Source: Epiperipatus broadwayi
Taxonomy: Eukaryota > Onychophora > Udeonychophora > Euonychophora > Peripatidae
DNA: 64,000 nt
Direction: 5' to 3'
Assembly: GCA_028023455.1 (NCBI GenBank)
Contig: JAQFVV010006648.1
Coordinates: 434,001-498,000 of the forward strand
Shown: positions 48,478 through 59,479 of the stretch, piece by piece
Layout: each line of letters starts with the position of its first letter
Numbering within the stretch: the stretch's first letter is position 1
The notes under the pieces: generated by a model
The model's input: only the letters and a program-made list of their open reading frames with translations
Told to the model about the DNA's origin: nothing
Databases searched by the model: none
Translations under genes and position numbers: made by a program

Positions 48478-49210
48478 AATTCTTATCTAACTAATATCAA
48501 TACCCACCTCCTCTTTATTATTCAATGTTTTCAACTGTCACTAATTTGAATTTAAATTTGCTTTTTTAATAGGAGGATGTGGGTATTAGTTGGAGAAGAA
48601 TGATAAAACATATATATTCATACATATGTTTTATAATAAAAAATAGTTTATAATAATAAATTTAATGATAATAATTATTAAATTTAAAGTTCATAGAGTA
48701 ATATTTATATTAATAATAAAAATTTAATAAGTAATAAAAGATTATAAGTTTTATAGGTTGATTATATTTTTACACTTTTTATATATCTGATAACATTAAT
48801 TAACATAAAATGATTTATAAATGATAAGGGCTTACTTATTTAATTTTTGTGATATTTTATGATATAAATGTAGGATAAATTTTGAATATATTACTATATG
48901 TATATGATTTGTTTAAGTTATGTGTGCATTGTATATAAATACGGCATATGTCTATGTATAATATAATTGATAAATGTATTTATATATATGATATGTATAC
49001 ATATGTATATATATATATCTGGAATGATATAAAAAGTGGGTCAGTTTATAAAGAGATATGATAAGTTGTTTGTTTTAATGAACTATTTGTGTATTCATGT
49101 ACTTGTATATATTTTATAGATATGAAGAATATTGCTGGTTAATCTAAACTATAAGATTGATTAATTTTAATAAAATAAGTATTGTGACAGTAATAAAAAG
49201 GGGGTGGATT
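48478..49210 (-). repeat. Dispersed repeat family D, copy 4 (longest)
   Basis: Read on the minus strand from about 49210, it includes D copy 1 landmarks (ttactgtcacaatactta, ctctttataaactgaccca), then D copy 2/3 landmarks (aaaatttatcctacatttat, aaaacttataatctttt). It ends in a hairpin: ccaactaatacccacatcct at about 48594-48575 pairs with aggaggtgggtattgatatt at about 48515-48496. This copy shows that the separate fragments belong to one unit of at least 0.7 kb. No coding content is seen. Confidence 0.7.
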
Positions 49211-49689
49211 TGTTTAATTTTTTATAATTTTATTCATGCATAAAGAATAAGTTGATAAAATAGTATAGCCTAAACAATTCTGATTGTTTAAAAAGTATAT
49301 CCTATATTTTAAAAATTGTCTCCAGGCTTTTCAATGTTCATCATTTTCAACCATTATTAATCCACTACAGGATGATGGTCTCTCCAAGTTTAATCCAGTT
49401 TTTCTGATTTTTCTTCACCACTTTACACCAGTAAATTTTCTTATTTCATCCATCCATCTCATATGTAGTCTTCTTCTAGGTGTTTTACAATTTTTGGGGA
49501 TCTAATTTAAGATGTCAACTATCCATCTATTATCAATTCTTTTAGAAATATGTCCAGTCCAACTCCACTTTAGTTTTTAATTCTTTCAATGATGTCATTA
49601 ATATCTGATCGTTCTCTTACCCATGTATTTTGTCTTTGATCCATTCTTGTTATTCTTAACATACATATCTCCACATTTCCTTGAGTGGT

Positions 49690-50064
49690 CTAAAGTGTCC
49701 AAGTCTCAGATTTATAAGTAAGAACTGGTAAAATACATTTATTAAAAATCTTCTTTTTCAAACCCATAGGCATATATCTTTTTAATATTAAGTTATTTTT
49801 ATCAAAAGCATTCCATCCAAGTTTAATTTTATGATTAATTTCATCCATTATGTTTCCATTTGTATTAATATTTTGACCAAGGTATTTGTACTTGTTAATT
49901 TTTTCTAATTTATTATTATCAATCAATATTTTCTTCTTTTGAGAAAATTTATTGAACATTACTTTAGTCTTTTCAGCATTTATCTTTGATCTTACCTTTT
50001 GTACTTTCATCTGATAACTCTTGCAACATTTCCTGAAGCTATGCAGCATTATTTTCAAAAACAA
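49690..50064 (-). pseudogene. LINE reverse transcriptase, thumb/C-terminal part
   Basis: A 124-residue minus-strand frame contains INAEKTKVMFNKFSQKKK, NKYKYLGQNINTNG, DEINHKIKLGWNAF and KCILPVLTYKSETWTL. These are the segments that follow the catalytic ADD box in non-LTR reverse transcriptases of this group (K-T-K-VM, YKYLG, I..R/KI..GW.AF, LPVLTYGSETW). Together with 50234-50428 and 50674-50883 it reconstructs the order of the polymerase domain. Stops between the pieces make it non-functional. Confidence 0.85.
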
Positions 50065-50233
50065 TTACATCATCTACAAGATCTAGATGACTTAAATAAC
50101 CTTCATTTAACTGTAATCCTTTCGTTTCCTATTTTAATCCACAAAATATTTCTTGTAAAACTGCTGTATAGAGTTTTGGAAGTATAGAATTATCCTGTTA
50201 CACATCCTTCACAATGTTAACACCCTTCTTAAT

Positions 50234-50883
50234 TTAAATAAGTAATTTAATCATGACTGTTGCATTTTCATAAATATTCTTCCGAATATCACAACATCGT
50301 GAGTCTATATCTTGACCTAATGCTTTAAACATTTTAAATATGCCTATGAAATCAAATGCCTTTTTATAATCCACAAATGCAAAACATAACAGCAACATAC
50401 CTTTTCCCAATACTTGGATGTGATCCATGGTGCTATAACCATTTTTAACTCTTATTGCTCTTTTGGTTGATTAAAATAAAAAAATTTGTTAGAAACGAGT
50501 TGTAATTATCTTAGTAAAATTTTGTATAGAACTGATAAAAGACTGGTAGCTCTGGAATTTCTATAATCATCTTTATTACCTTTTTTAAATATCAAAATTA
50601 CTACTGCATTCTTTCAATCATCTGGAACATCTTTATCATTTAGACATGTGATATATAATTTTGCCAACAATTTTTATATTTCTTCACTTGCTTTTTTTAA
50701 GATATTGATTATTATTACATCACTACCAGGAGCTTTTTCCTTTTTCATATATTCAATTGCACATCTCATTTCTTCATTAAATTTTGGGCAATTCATATGT
50801 AGCAATTGCAGAGGATACTTTGTTGTTGTTTTTTTGTACTTTATTGCTATATAATTCTTCATAAATCTCTTCATACATTCCAT
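50234..50883 (-). pseudogene. LINE reverse transcriptase, fingers/palm part
   Basis: Two minus-strand segments. 50883-50674 has RCAIEYMKKEKAPGSDVIII, the KAPGSDG-type motif at the start of the reverse transcriptase domain. 50428-50234 has DHIQVLGKG, then FAFVDYKKAFDFI, containing the first catalytic Asp motif F(V)DY-KAFD. The catalytic ADD box lies between this and 50064 and is degraded. Confidence 0.8.
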
Positions 50884-51289
50884 GATGTCATCTCTCTTTT
50901 TTTTGTTAATAGTTCCATCTTTTCTTCTTATTGTAGAAATAAGTTATCTATCAATTCCAAGATTTTATTTTATACTTTTGGGACTTTATTCTCTTCAGTT
51001 ACAATTATATTTTCTTATATTGTTATAACTTTTTTTAATACCATTTTACAAAACTAGATACTCACTTCTCTTTAATGAATCATTTTTATATATTTTCTTA
51101 ATTCTTTTCTTCTTCACATTGTCTTGTCTCAGTAGAAAATTTATTGGTAAAATGCTGCTTTCATATACCAGCTACCTTTGTTGCAGTTCTTAATAGTGTA
51201 TCAATTATCTTCCTGTTGATTTAATTCAAATCTGATACAATTTCAAAATCTGTTAATATTTTAAAATGATTTACATGTATAATTTAAAT

Positions 51290-51770
51290 TTAATAAAATG
51301 TTTTTGAAAGTTAGGAACTGTGATCCTGTTGTTCATAATAATTTTTATCTCTAGTTTTGCATTAATTCATATCTTATATCTCACTAAATGGTGATGACTA
51401 CCTGTATTGAATTTATTAAAAACATTACAATTTTAAAATACATATTTTTTGATGATCAAAATATAATTCATTTTTGCTGCATCTTCAATTTGGATATTTC
51501 ATATTCATTTCCATTTAGCATTTTTTTCAAAAAAAAATAAATCATAATATAATTTTTATGCAAACTCCATAAGTCTGTATACAATCTCATTTCTGTTACC
51601 ATAACCAAATTTACTTACAACCCTTCCCTTTTTTAATAGTTTACCAACTGTAGCATTAGAGTCTTCCATGGCAATTTTAAAATTTTGTACATCCATATAA
51701 AAATCCTCTACATTTTTATTAGAGTGAGATCTTGTTGGGGCACAAACTTGAATTATGTGCATTTAATATC
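51290..51770 (-). pseudogene. LINE endonuclease remnant
   Basis: The minus-strand frame at 51762-51556 has MHIIQVCAPT, then NVEDFYMDVQNFKIAMEDSN and KFGYGNRNEI. The expected GDFNA catalytic motif has decayed to EDSNA. Downstream the YILTN/FNTGS-type segment is recognisable but broken. It is the counterpart of 13179-13890. Confidence 0.75.
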
Positions 51771-52253
51771 TTCCGTGAAGATGAATAACCAATCTTGCCA
51801 TTCTGTCTGATAGACTATCAATCTCCACAATGTTGTTTTTCCACTTTTTAATTATAATGAATCCCACTCCAATTGTTCTTCCAATATTTGTGCCTTTATA
51901 GTAAATTATATGTGCATTTTTAAAATCATATCTTCATATTTCTTCTAACTCCACAAAGTTCAACGATGTTCCAGTTAATATTAGACAGTTCTTCTAATTC
52001 ATGCAATCTTCATCCATTTGAAATTGCTCTGTTGTAACTACCTAAATAAAATCAATTGGCAACATGAATTCACAATTGGAGGATTCTTAGCACTGTCTGC
52101 CTTTGGCCACTAACTGCCAGCTTGGCTGGTAACTTTACAGGGCTCTTGGAAATAAAATCATGATTTAGTTTTGTCTGCAGTGGATTGTAAATATCTATTT
52201 TAAAAAAAGTTCATTCACACACAGGTTCAATCTGGCTTCAAGAAAACTCAACT

Positions 52254-52347
52254 CGTCAAGCGGTGGTGGCCTAGTGGTTAGCATAGTTACCTTCCAAGCA
52301 GACATCTTGGGTTCGCTTTCCGGCCAATGCATTTGACATATAAAAAA
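52254..52347 (+). repeat. Short tRNA-derived SINE with target-site duplication
   Basis: The element is flanked by identical 13-mers agaaaactcaact (52241-52253 and 52348-52360). The head resembles tRNA-Gly(TCC): gcggtggtggcctagtgg, an anticodon arm with ccttccaagca, a T-arm gggttcgctttccgg and a 3' acceptor half ccaatgc. It is followed by tttgacata and an A-rich end. Position 58 of the T-loop is C instead of the near-universal A, and the acceptor stem has a mismatch, so it is a retroposon rather than a tRNA gene. It sits in the 5' part of LINE copy 3. Confidence 0.85.
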
Positions 52348-52515
52348 AGAAAACTCAACTGATATTTCTGTTAATAAATATCAGGCAACTGTTTTTTGAT
52401 GATAAACTCAGAACTAAAAGGCCAATAAAGTTGTCATGCTTGCTGATACATGTTAGTGCGCAGTTTATCCATGTTCATATATCATATGAATAATCATATA
52501 GTAATGACAATAATG

Positions 52516-53270
52516 TTACTTTATGACAAATAAAATAATACTATTATTAATATGACTGTATTCCATTGTTGATGAATAATTTAAGAAAGCAAAATTTGCC
52601 AATAGTTTTTGTTTTCATTATCAGAATATTAAAAGCATTATTTTGCGTTTTAATTTCGTTAATAGATATCATAATTTTTTTTCTAATTTTAACTAGAAGT
52701 GTTGTATCATCAACATATATATAAAGTGTGTTGATAATTTTTCTTGCAAATTCTCAGCACATTTACCTTCTTTTATCTGAATTTTCTTATTCCATATTTT
52801 ATATATAAATTGTATAAGTAGAAAGACATTGGGTAAATAACTTGTGAAGGTATGTCTTACCTTCAGCATTTAGTTGCATTTTTTATGACATCATGACATT
52901 CTGATACACCAATTTTTAAGAATAATTCTAAATTTATGTATTTTTCAATTGATTTATTTTATCATAATTAATAAAGCATATATGGACTTTTTTTCTGGGA
53001 GAATTTTTTTTCTGAAACTAAATTGTACAACAGCTAGTTCTTTTTTTTTTTTACAATCTTTCAAATTGAAAAAACATTAGATTGTTAAATGAATAAATTT
53101 CACAGTAATATTATTTGGATGTGATATAAAAGATGTTATATGATTGTTTTAAATATATATATATATATTCATGATGTATTTATCTACAATATTTTATGCT
53201 GAAAAAAATTTAAAGTTATGTTTTTGTGTGCATATATAATCAAAGTATGCTCATAATAAAAAATAAAACA
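52516..53270. other. AT-rich stretch without recognised gene
   Basis: No domain or RNA gene was recognised. Poly-T and TA tracts are present. Confidence 0.5.
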
Positions 53271-53274
53271 GTTA

Positions 53275-53385
53275 GTTGCTCAAGAGGTTATGTGGAATTT
53301 GAACATCAAATATAATAGGTTGAGCTTTGATCAACATCTATTAGCTTTCAAGTCTATCAGTTTACCATTGCACAAGGCAATATGA
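53275..53385 (-). repeat. tRNA-Ser-like SINE or pseudogene
   Basis: The minus strand reads ccttgtgcaatggtaaact (A-box region), atagacttgaaagctaatag (anticodon arm with TGA, as in tRNA-Ser), a long variable arm and gatgttcaaattcc (B-box). The order and the long variable arm fit tRNA-Ser(UGA). Arms are only partly paired, so this is a degenerate copy. Confidence 0.5.
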
Positions 53386-53574
53386 TGATAAGATTCTCTC
53401 TATATATTTAAGTCAGTGTGTTTTATTCTATCTATAATGAAATTCAGTTAAGTGTTTTATTCAGTAAACACATTATATAATCTAATAATAGAGATCAAAT
53501 GTCTAGAACTAAAATTTGTGAAAAATGTTATATATGTATATTTTCTCCTAAACAACTATTAATTTGTATATTAA

Positions 53575-54490
53575 TTTATTAGGCAAATATTATAGATATG
53601 TAGTTGATGTAATAGTAGTAGGAAATAGAAGAAGCATAATGAAAGCATTTAATGAATTATATAAAAATATGTTTAATATTAAAATTTACAATAGAAAATA
53701 ATGAAGGAGGAGTAAAATATTTAGATTTATTAGTAAAAAGGGATGAGAATGGAGAGATTATTGCATAAAAAATAAAAATGTAAAGGGAATGATACATCCA
53801 AGATCTTATCAACGCTGGTGTCAGAAAATGGGGGTACTGAAAAGAATAAAAGAGAAAAACGATAGACTTACATTGAATGAAAAAGGAGGCAAAGAAGCAA
53901 AAGTTACAGATCCCGAAGGAATACATTGAATATGAATATAGTGGTAGAGTTGTAAGAAATATATTGAGGGATAAAAGAGGATATAAGAAATTTAGCAATA
54001 AAAATAAAAGAAAAAGAAATGGATTCCTATTTCATATTCAAAGGAGGTATATAGAATTCTGAATGATAGGAAAGAAAAAATGAATGGGAATATAGGGATA
54101 GGGTGGTAAAATAGTAAATCATTAAAAAAGTTAGTGAGTAATGCAAAAATGAGAAATGATAGGAGTAATAAGATAGAAATAGTTTATAAAATTGTGTGCA
54201 AGGGATGTATGATGGTATATATAGGTCAGTTGGTAAAAAGTAAGATAGAAAGAGGTAAGGAGCATGACAGAGCAATAAATAATAAAATAATAGAGACAAT
54301 AAGTCAGGACTATTTTGCCATTTTTTAGAAACAGGGCATGTTATGAAATGTGAAGAAAGTATTGAAGTGATCAAATATTGTAGGAATTATGAAAAAAGGA
54401 AAGTATATGAGACAATTTTTATACAAGAAAATAAAGAGAAATGTATGAATTTAGTACATGGTTCAATAAAGTTGGGAGAAAATAGGTGTT
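53575..54490 (+). mobile_element. Penelope-like retroelement, 5'-truncated
   Basis: Plus-strand remnants appear in the order of a Penelope-like element. The reverse transcriptase palm reads YYRYVVDVIVVGN, in place of RYVDD. Next come KYLDLLVKRDENG and a HPRSYQRW-type motif, followed by a basic linker at 53877-54062. A GIY-YIG endonuclease follows (54134-54450). Such elements use a telomerase-related reverse transcriptase joined to this nuclease. The 5' half is missing and several frameshifts are present. A few hundred bases of possible 3' untranslated sequence follow. Confidence 0.8.
54134..54450 (+). pseudogene. GIY-YIG endonuclease domain of the Penelope-like element
   Basis: The frame encodes IEIVYKIVCKGCMMVYIGQL, keeping the VYKI...VYIG pair that corresponds to GIY...YIG. 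It has the KGC cysteine motif typical of Penelope-like linkers, then SKIERGKEHDRAINNK with the catalytic-helix Arg and the conserved EH. A stop near 54328 and a shift follow, after which a TGHVMKCEESIEVIKY-like segment continues. The nuclease nicks the target DNA to prime reverse transcription. The domain is nearly complete but interrupted. Confidence 0.8.
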
Positions 54491-56764
54491 AAATAAAAAT
54501 TGGAAACTATGAAAGCATTTTTTAGGGTTGGGATTGGTCAATAGTGAGTGTGCTAGATGATATGTAAATTACATGACATTTTTTTGAATTATTGTAACAT
54601 CTTGACAATGTTTAGTTTTAATGAAAGTCGATTTGATGAAAATAAATTTTTGATTTAAATATACAGTTGTCTATTAAATTGATTGATTATGTCTCATATT
54701 CAGTTCAGGAGAAACTATTTAAGGAAGACAACATAATGGTTTATTATCTGTGACATCAGGTTAAAATGACCACCAATTAACCCTAATAATACTAATGTCA
54801 CATAGATTTCTACTCTAACAGAGATTGAAGTCATAATCTTAATATCAAAAAAGCCCGAAGAGTAAATCCTAAGGTTGGGGAAACTATATATGTGCTTTCT
54901 AAAGTTATGCATCTTTTTTTTATTAGTGTAATCTGTCTGCATTGTTTATAATTGAAAAAGAATCTGAAATAAAATTTAAAAATAAAATTACATTAATCAA
55001 AACTATGTCTCTTTAACTTACTAGGCTAAAAGAAGCTTGATATATTAAAATGTTTTATTTGTGCTGAAATAAAGTTCATTTACACCTGAAAAAAAAATTA
55101 TTTTTTTATCAGAGGAAAACTTTGAAAAAGTTCTTTTGTTGTAATAATATATATAACAAAAGAAAAATATATTTATTTTACCCATAAGAATGAATAATCT
55201 CAATATCAGATATAAACATCTGCCAGTGTTTTTTTTAATAAAAGTGTTTGTATATATTAATGCGTGTTAAATGAAATAAGTATCATTAGTAACAAAATTG
55301 GCTAAAATTATTATAATTCCATGTTTACTTATTTAGCCATGTGTGTTTATTACAATATATTAATAGCAAATATAATAATGATTCCAACACAATTTATGTT
55401 TGACCATTGTTAAGGATTAAAGAACGACAAGGACAGCTGTTTGATTACATAGAAATTACGCCCTCAAGCGGTTCAACACGCTAAGAGAAAACAACCATAT
55501 ATATGCATAATTTTATATACATGTTTAAGTCAATTGTGTTAAAAGGGTATGATATTCAATTAATTGTTAAACCCAGAATATTATGAGGAATCATATTTGA
55601 AAGAGGAAAGTCTTAAAAGGAAACCGATATAATTATAATTATTTATTTATCAATAATACCCATCTATTATCACCTATTCTTACAATATATTCAGTCCTGT
55701 TCATCTGTCTTTTTGACTAGTATAATTTAATGCATCAAAAACTATTATCAATAATTATTTATGTATTAAACATCATTGAAGATTAAAGATTATAATTTGT
55801 TAATCTTTTGTTCTCATTGAATTATATTAGAATATTTGTGAACAAGATACAGGAGGAGTAGTTAGTGTACTTGACTCTCTGATAATCCAAAGGTAAAAAA
55901 ATTTAAAAATATAGTCTTGGTGGGGCATCCAATATATTAATTTATTTTATATTTGAATCCTAATTATAAGGGCTTATGAACATAAACCACACTTGTGAAC
56001 TGCTCATCTCATATTTGTATTAAATATTTGACACAAGTATATATACTATTCACATTCTGTCAAAGGAATACATTCAACTTCACCTTCCTTTTTACAATTT
56101 GCATTATTGCTAGAATCCCTATTAAAATATATACAACATGATAAAGACTCAATTTTTGAAACTAAATATGAAATAATATCACTTATTACTCTTATATCCT
56201 GATAACTATTGAAATATTAAAATGAAGTAGACATATTGAAAAGTTTCATGTACTTATTTGTGATCTTGAGGAAAAAATTAGTACAGGAATTAATTATTAT
56301 GATTTAATTATAAATTTATTTAACGCACGTTGATTACTAAGTAATATTTACTAAGGCAATAAACCTAAAGCATGTGCAGTTGAAAATGCGAAGGTAGGGA
56401 CCTCTACAGGTCTTAACCACAAGTTTACGCATTGGAAGAAATACACAGATATAAATAATATATCTAAGACATATATTAAAGCATACTCAAGTATTAATAA
56501 TAAAGTTGGTTATTTGAACTACACACAAAGTAGTCACCCATATCACTGCACAAAAAAAATTGTCTTTTGTCATTGTACAGCATTTTGTTCCAAAACAGGG
56601 ATATCATCAGATGAGTATGGATATTAACATGTCCCCCTTCAATACAACTACCTGGAGACTTTTAATATTTAAATTATAAATTCATGATTGTATTCAAGAA
56701 GGAGAGAAAAAGAAAATAATTCTTGAAAAATGCTTGTTTACATATGTATTATAAATAGTATGCC
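54491..56764. other. AT-rich stretch without recognised gene
   Basis: The first 200 bases may be Penelope 3' sequence. A tRNA-like patch at 55845-55900 is too weak to call. A 90-codon open stretch without ATG spans 56355-56627 (plus) and has more balanced composition, but no recognised domain. Confidence 0.5.
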
Positions 56765-57850
56765 AGGGAATATACACTATGAAGCTAATTACCATATTAT
56801 ATATAAATTATTATTTGCATCATATCCAAATATTTAGAGAAATTATAGAAAGGACCCATGAATATGATTTGTTTTATGCTTTGAATTTATAGATTATGAA
56901 AAGGCATTTCCAGAGTGATTAAAGTTTGACGCCACACAGACCCAGAACATTGTCATATTCTGTAAAATATTTATAACAGCAATGATTACTTTATGTGGTT
57001 ATACTAAGAACATTCCATATTACCAAAACATTTTACTGCAATAAGTATTTTCAGGATTGATATTGGAAGCTAATGGAATAAAACATCAAGATTTTTCAGG
57101 TGATGTGATTGTTTTCGCAAATAATGTTTCAGAGATTTGAGAAATATTGCAAGAGTTATCAGATCAAAATAAGAAGGTAAGATTAAAGATAAATACCAAA
57201 AAGATTAAAGTAAGGTTTAATGGATTTTTTTCAAAAAAAAAAAGAAAATAAAACTTAATCATTAAAAGTTAACAATTACAAATACCTTGATTGGATTACT
57301 AATACAGATAAAATTAATCATAGAATTAAACTTGGATGGAATGCTTTTGATAGAAATAACTTTGTATTAAAGGAAATATGCCTATGTGTTTGAAAAAGGT
57401 TTTTAATAGATATGTTTTATTAGTTCTTATTTACAAATATGAGTTGAACACAATAGAAGATCAATTCATAGACTTTAGATCATTCATTGAAATATAGAGA
57501 GATGTATGTTGGAAGTCTCAAGAAAGAATTGAATATATAATACTTGGGTGAGATCATAAAGAGATATTGATATTATTGAAAGAATTAAGAAGTTGAAATA
57601 GAACTAAGCTAGACATATTGCTAGAAGAAATGATATATTGATAGTTGAAGTCTTCAACTTTATTTCAAGAGATTATAAAAGACCACATATGAGATAGTTG
57701 TGTAAAATAATGAAGTTTGTTGGTGTGATGTGGGGAAGAGAATCTATTGTTTAGGGAAACTGGATTAAATTTGGAGAAACAAACTTTCATCTTGCAGTGA
57801 CTCAATAATGGTCAAAAATTATGATGAATGATGATGATTATTGTGTGTGT
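56765..57850 (+). mobile_element. RTE/BovB-like LINE, plus strand, copy 4 (5'-truncated)
   Basis: Same family as copies 1-3 but in opposite orientation. It shows the FIDYEKAF-type motif near 56885; SGDVIVFANNVSEI (decayed FADD box) near 57095; LKINTKKIKVRFNGF near 57183-57230; DKINHRIKLGWNAFDRNNF near 57308-57365; and ARHIARRNDILIVE-like and RDYKRPHMR-like segments to the 3' end. It stops at the standard LINE terminus with tgatgatgatt repeats. All frames are broken. Confidence 0.75.
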
Positions 57851-58547
57851 TAAGAGTGCTTTTTAATACTGTTAGTATAAAGGGTTTTTCTTTAGTCTTC
57901 ATTCATATGTCATAAAATTTAGATTTGCATTTTCAAAAAATGTAATTATTCTGGTTCTTGAAGTTTAAGTTATCATAGGTGTTTAATTTAAATATTTGTC
58001 TTTACATTTCTTTTATGTTTGGGCCTGATTTTGTATGTCCAAGATCATCAGAAGGAGACTTGTTTGAGTCAAAACTTTTGTCATAATGAAGTGTCTGTTT
58101 CTTTATTCATATTGAGATGGTGATTATGTATTTATTTTTAGGGTTTATAAATCAATTACTTTGGTAAAGGATTTAATCATTACTATAATAATATTTAACT
58201 AATTATAATTTCTGGTTTAGCTTTATAAATTTTATTTATACATATGTATAAATTATACATGGAGGTGTGTATACATAGTATAAAACATTAAGCAACTTTT
58301 TATTTAATATTCTTATATAAAAATGTAACATGTGGTACATATAAACTTTATGAATGTGATAATATCTGATTTGCTGTTGCTGTTAAACTTCTTTAAAAAT
58401 AATTAATTTTTAAATACAAGTATATTATTGATATGTATGTGTATGTTTAAATGCACATACATATATATATAATTGTAAAAACTTATAGAGAGAAAAATAA
58501 TAAGTTAAAAATATTACAGAACTTGAAAAGATTTATTCTTTTAAAAT
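57851..58547. other. AT-rich stretch without recognised gene
   Basis: Nothing recognised. Confidence 0.5.
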
Positions 58548-58561
58548 AAAAATTAAAAATT

Positions 58562-58664
58562 ATTGTCAAGCATTGGTGGTCGAGAGGTCAGCGATAGCTG
58601 CTTTACAAGCACTTGTCCCAGGATAGCGGGTTTGCTTCCCGGCTGATGCTATGACACATGAGAA
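58562..58664 (+). repeat. Short tRNA-derived SINE, second copy, with target-site duplication
   Basis: The element is flanked by identical 14-mers aaaaattaaaaatt (58548-58561 and 58665-58678). It has the same layout as 52254-52347: the leader gtcaagc, a tRNA-like head (ggtggtcgagaggtcagcg), an anticodon arm with tttacaa, a T-arm tttgcttcccgg, then atgacacatgag and a run of A. The head differs (anticodon TAC, longer variable region), but the leader, T-arm and tail are shared, so the two belong to one SINE family with diverging heads. Confidence 0.8.
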
Positions 58665-59290
58665 AAAAATTAAAAATTGTAGTCTTTAGATTAGAAAAAA
58701 ATTATTTTCTAAAATGAACAATAGACTAATTAATAAGAGTAGAATAAGTTGTTATTCAAATGAAACAAATTAAGGAATTTGACTTAGATTCCTTTTTAAG
58801 ATAATGAAAATCTACAAATAAGTGATTAATTAAAAAGGCAGAAAGATAATACTAAAATTCCAATGGAACATGGAAAGGAAGAATCACCTGATCAGATGGG
58901 CAGAGGACTAACCAATCATTTGCAGGGATTCAGAGACAATGAACTCCTAATCGGAAGAAGAAGAAAGTCACTTAATCCTTGGAGTTTGATCTGTGTAGAC
59001 TGATATATAGTGGAGCAGGATGTCTTCTCTTGCACAGTGACTTCAAGTGCAGAGAACTGGCCTCTGAACATGAGAATTGTCAGCATAGGACTTTTAAAGA
59101 TCATATTGATCTTAATTATTATTTGTATATGCCTTCAGGCCTTATCATGTAAATAATTGTATAAATGTTATTAGTTAAACGCTTTAAGGGATCGTATATT
59201 AAAATATATTTTAATATTAACCGTTAGTTATTATTTGCTCTCATAGAAGTTCATCCTATCATAGCTACGCATAGCAATTATATATTTTTT

Positions 59291-59350
59291 AAGCTAGGTG
59301 GAGTGGATGACTAAAGGGAGCTTGAAAGCCTGTGTTCAAATCTCCTTTAA
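59291..59350 (+). repeat. SINE-like dispersed repeat, partial copy 3
   Basis: gtggagtggatgactaaagg, gagcttgaaagcctgtgttc and aaatctccttt match the right module of 1731-1874 and, more weakly, 405-550. The left module is absent. Confidence 0.5.
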
Positions 59351-59479
59351 TTATAATTAATTTTGTAGATTGGTAATGAGGAAAAAAGATTTTACAATTT
59401 TTATTTGTCATTATATTTTTATTAATTTTTACAATGATAATTTAAAGTAAGATTAATAGAAAATAAAAGTAAAGGTTTA

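Larger units (their letters stand above)
49335..52515 (-). mobile_element. RTE/BovB-like LINE, minus strand, copy 3 (near full length)
   Basis: In minus-strand order: 5' segment (52515-51990, matching copy 1 at 14470-14090), endonuclease (about 51770-51290), reverse transcriptase (about 50900-49700) and 3' end at 49335. Frames are better kept than in copy 1 but still broken. The 5' segment contains a later SINE insertion (52254-52347). Confidence 0.8.

Noticed and set aside
52254-52330. Functional tRNA-Gly(TCC) gene
   Set aside because: T-loop position 58 is not A, the acceptor stem has a mismatch, and the sequence is followed by an A-rich tail inside a perfect 13-bp target duplication, so it is a SINE.
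53275-53385. Functional tRNA-Ser(TGA) gene on the minus strand
   Set aside because: A- and B-box motifs and the anticodon are recognisable, but several stem positions do not pair and no terminator-like T-run was tied to it.
53657-54374. Long minus-strand frames (Phe/Ser/Tyr-rich)
   Set aside because: They are antisense to the purine-rich Penelope-like coding region and have no domain of their own.
55430-55485. Short less AT-rich open segment as a last exon of some gene
   Set aside because: Only about 20 codons, weak acceptor, no matching upstream exon and no recognised family.
55840-55910. tRNA-like sequence (ggagtagttagtgtacttgac)
   Set aside because: An A-box-like start is present but no B-box or paired arms follow at the right distance.
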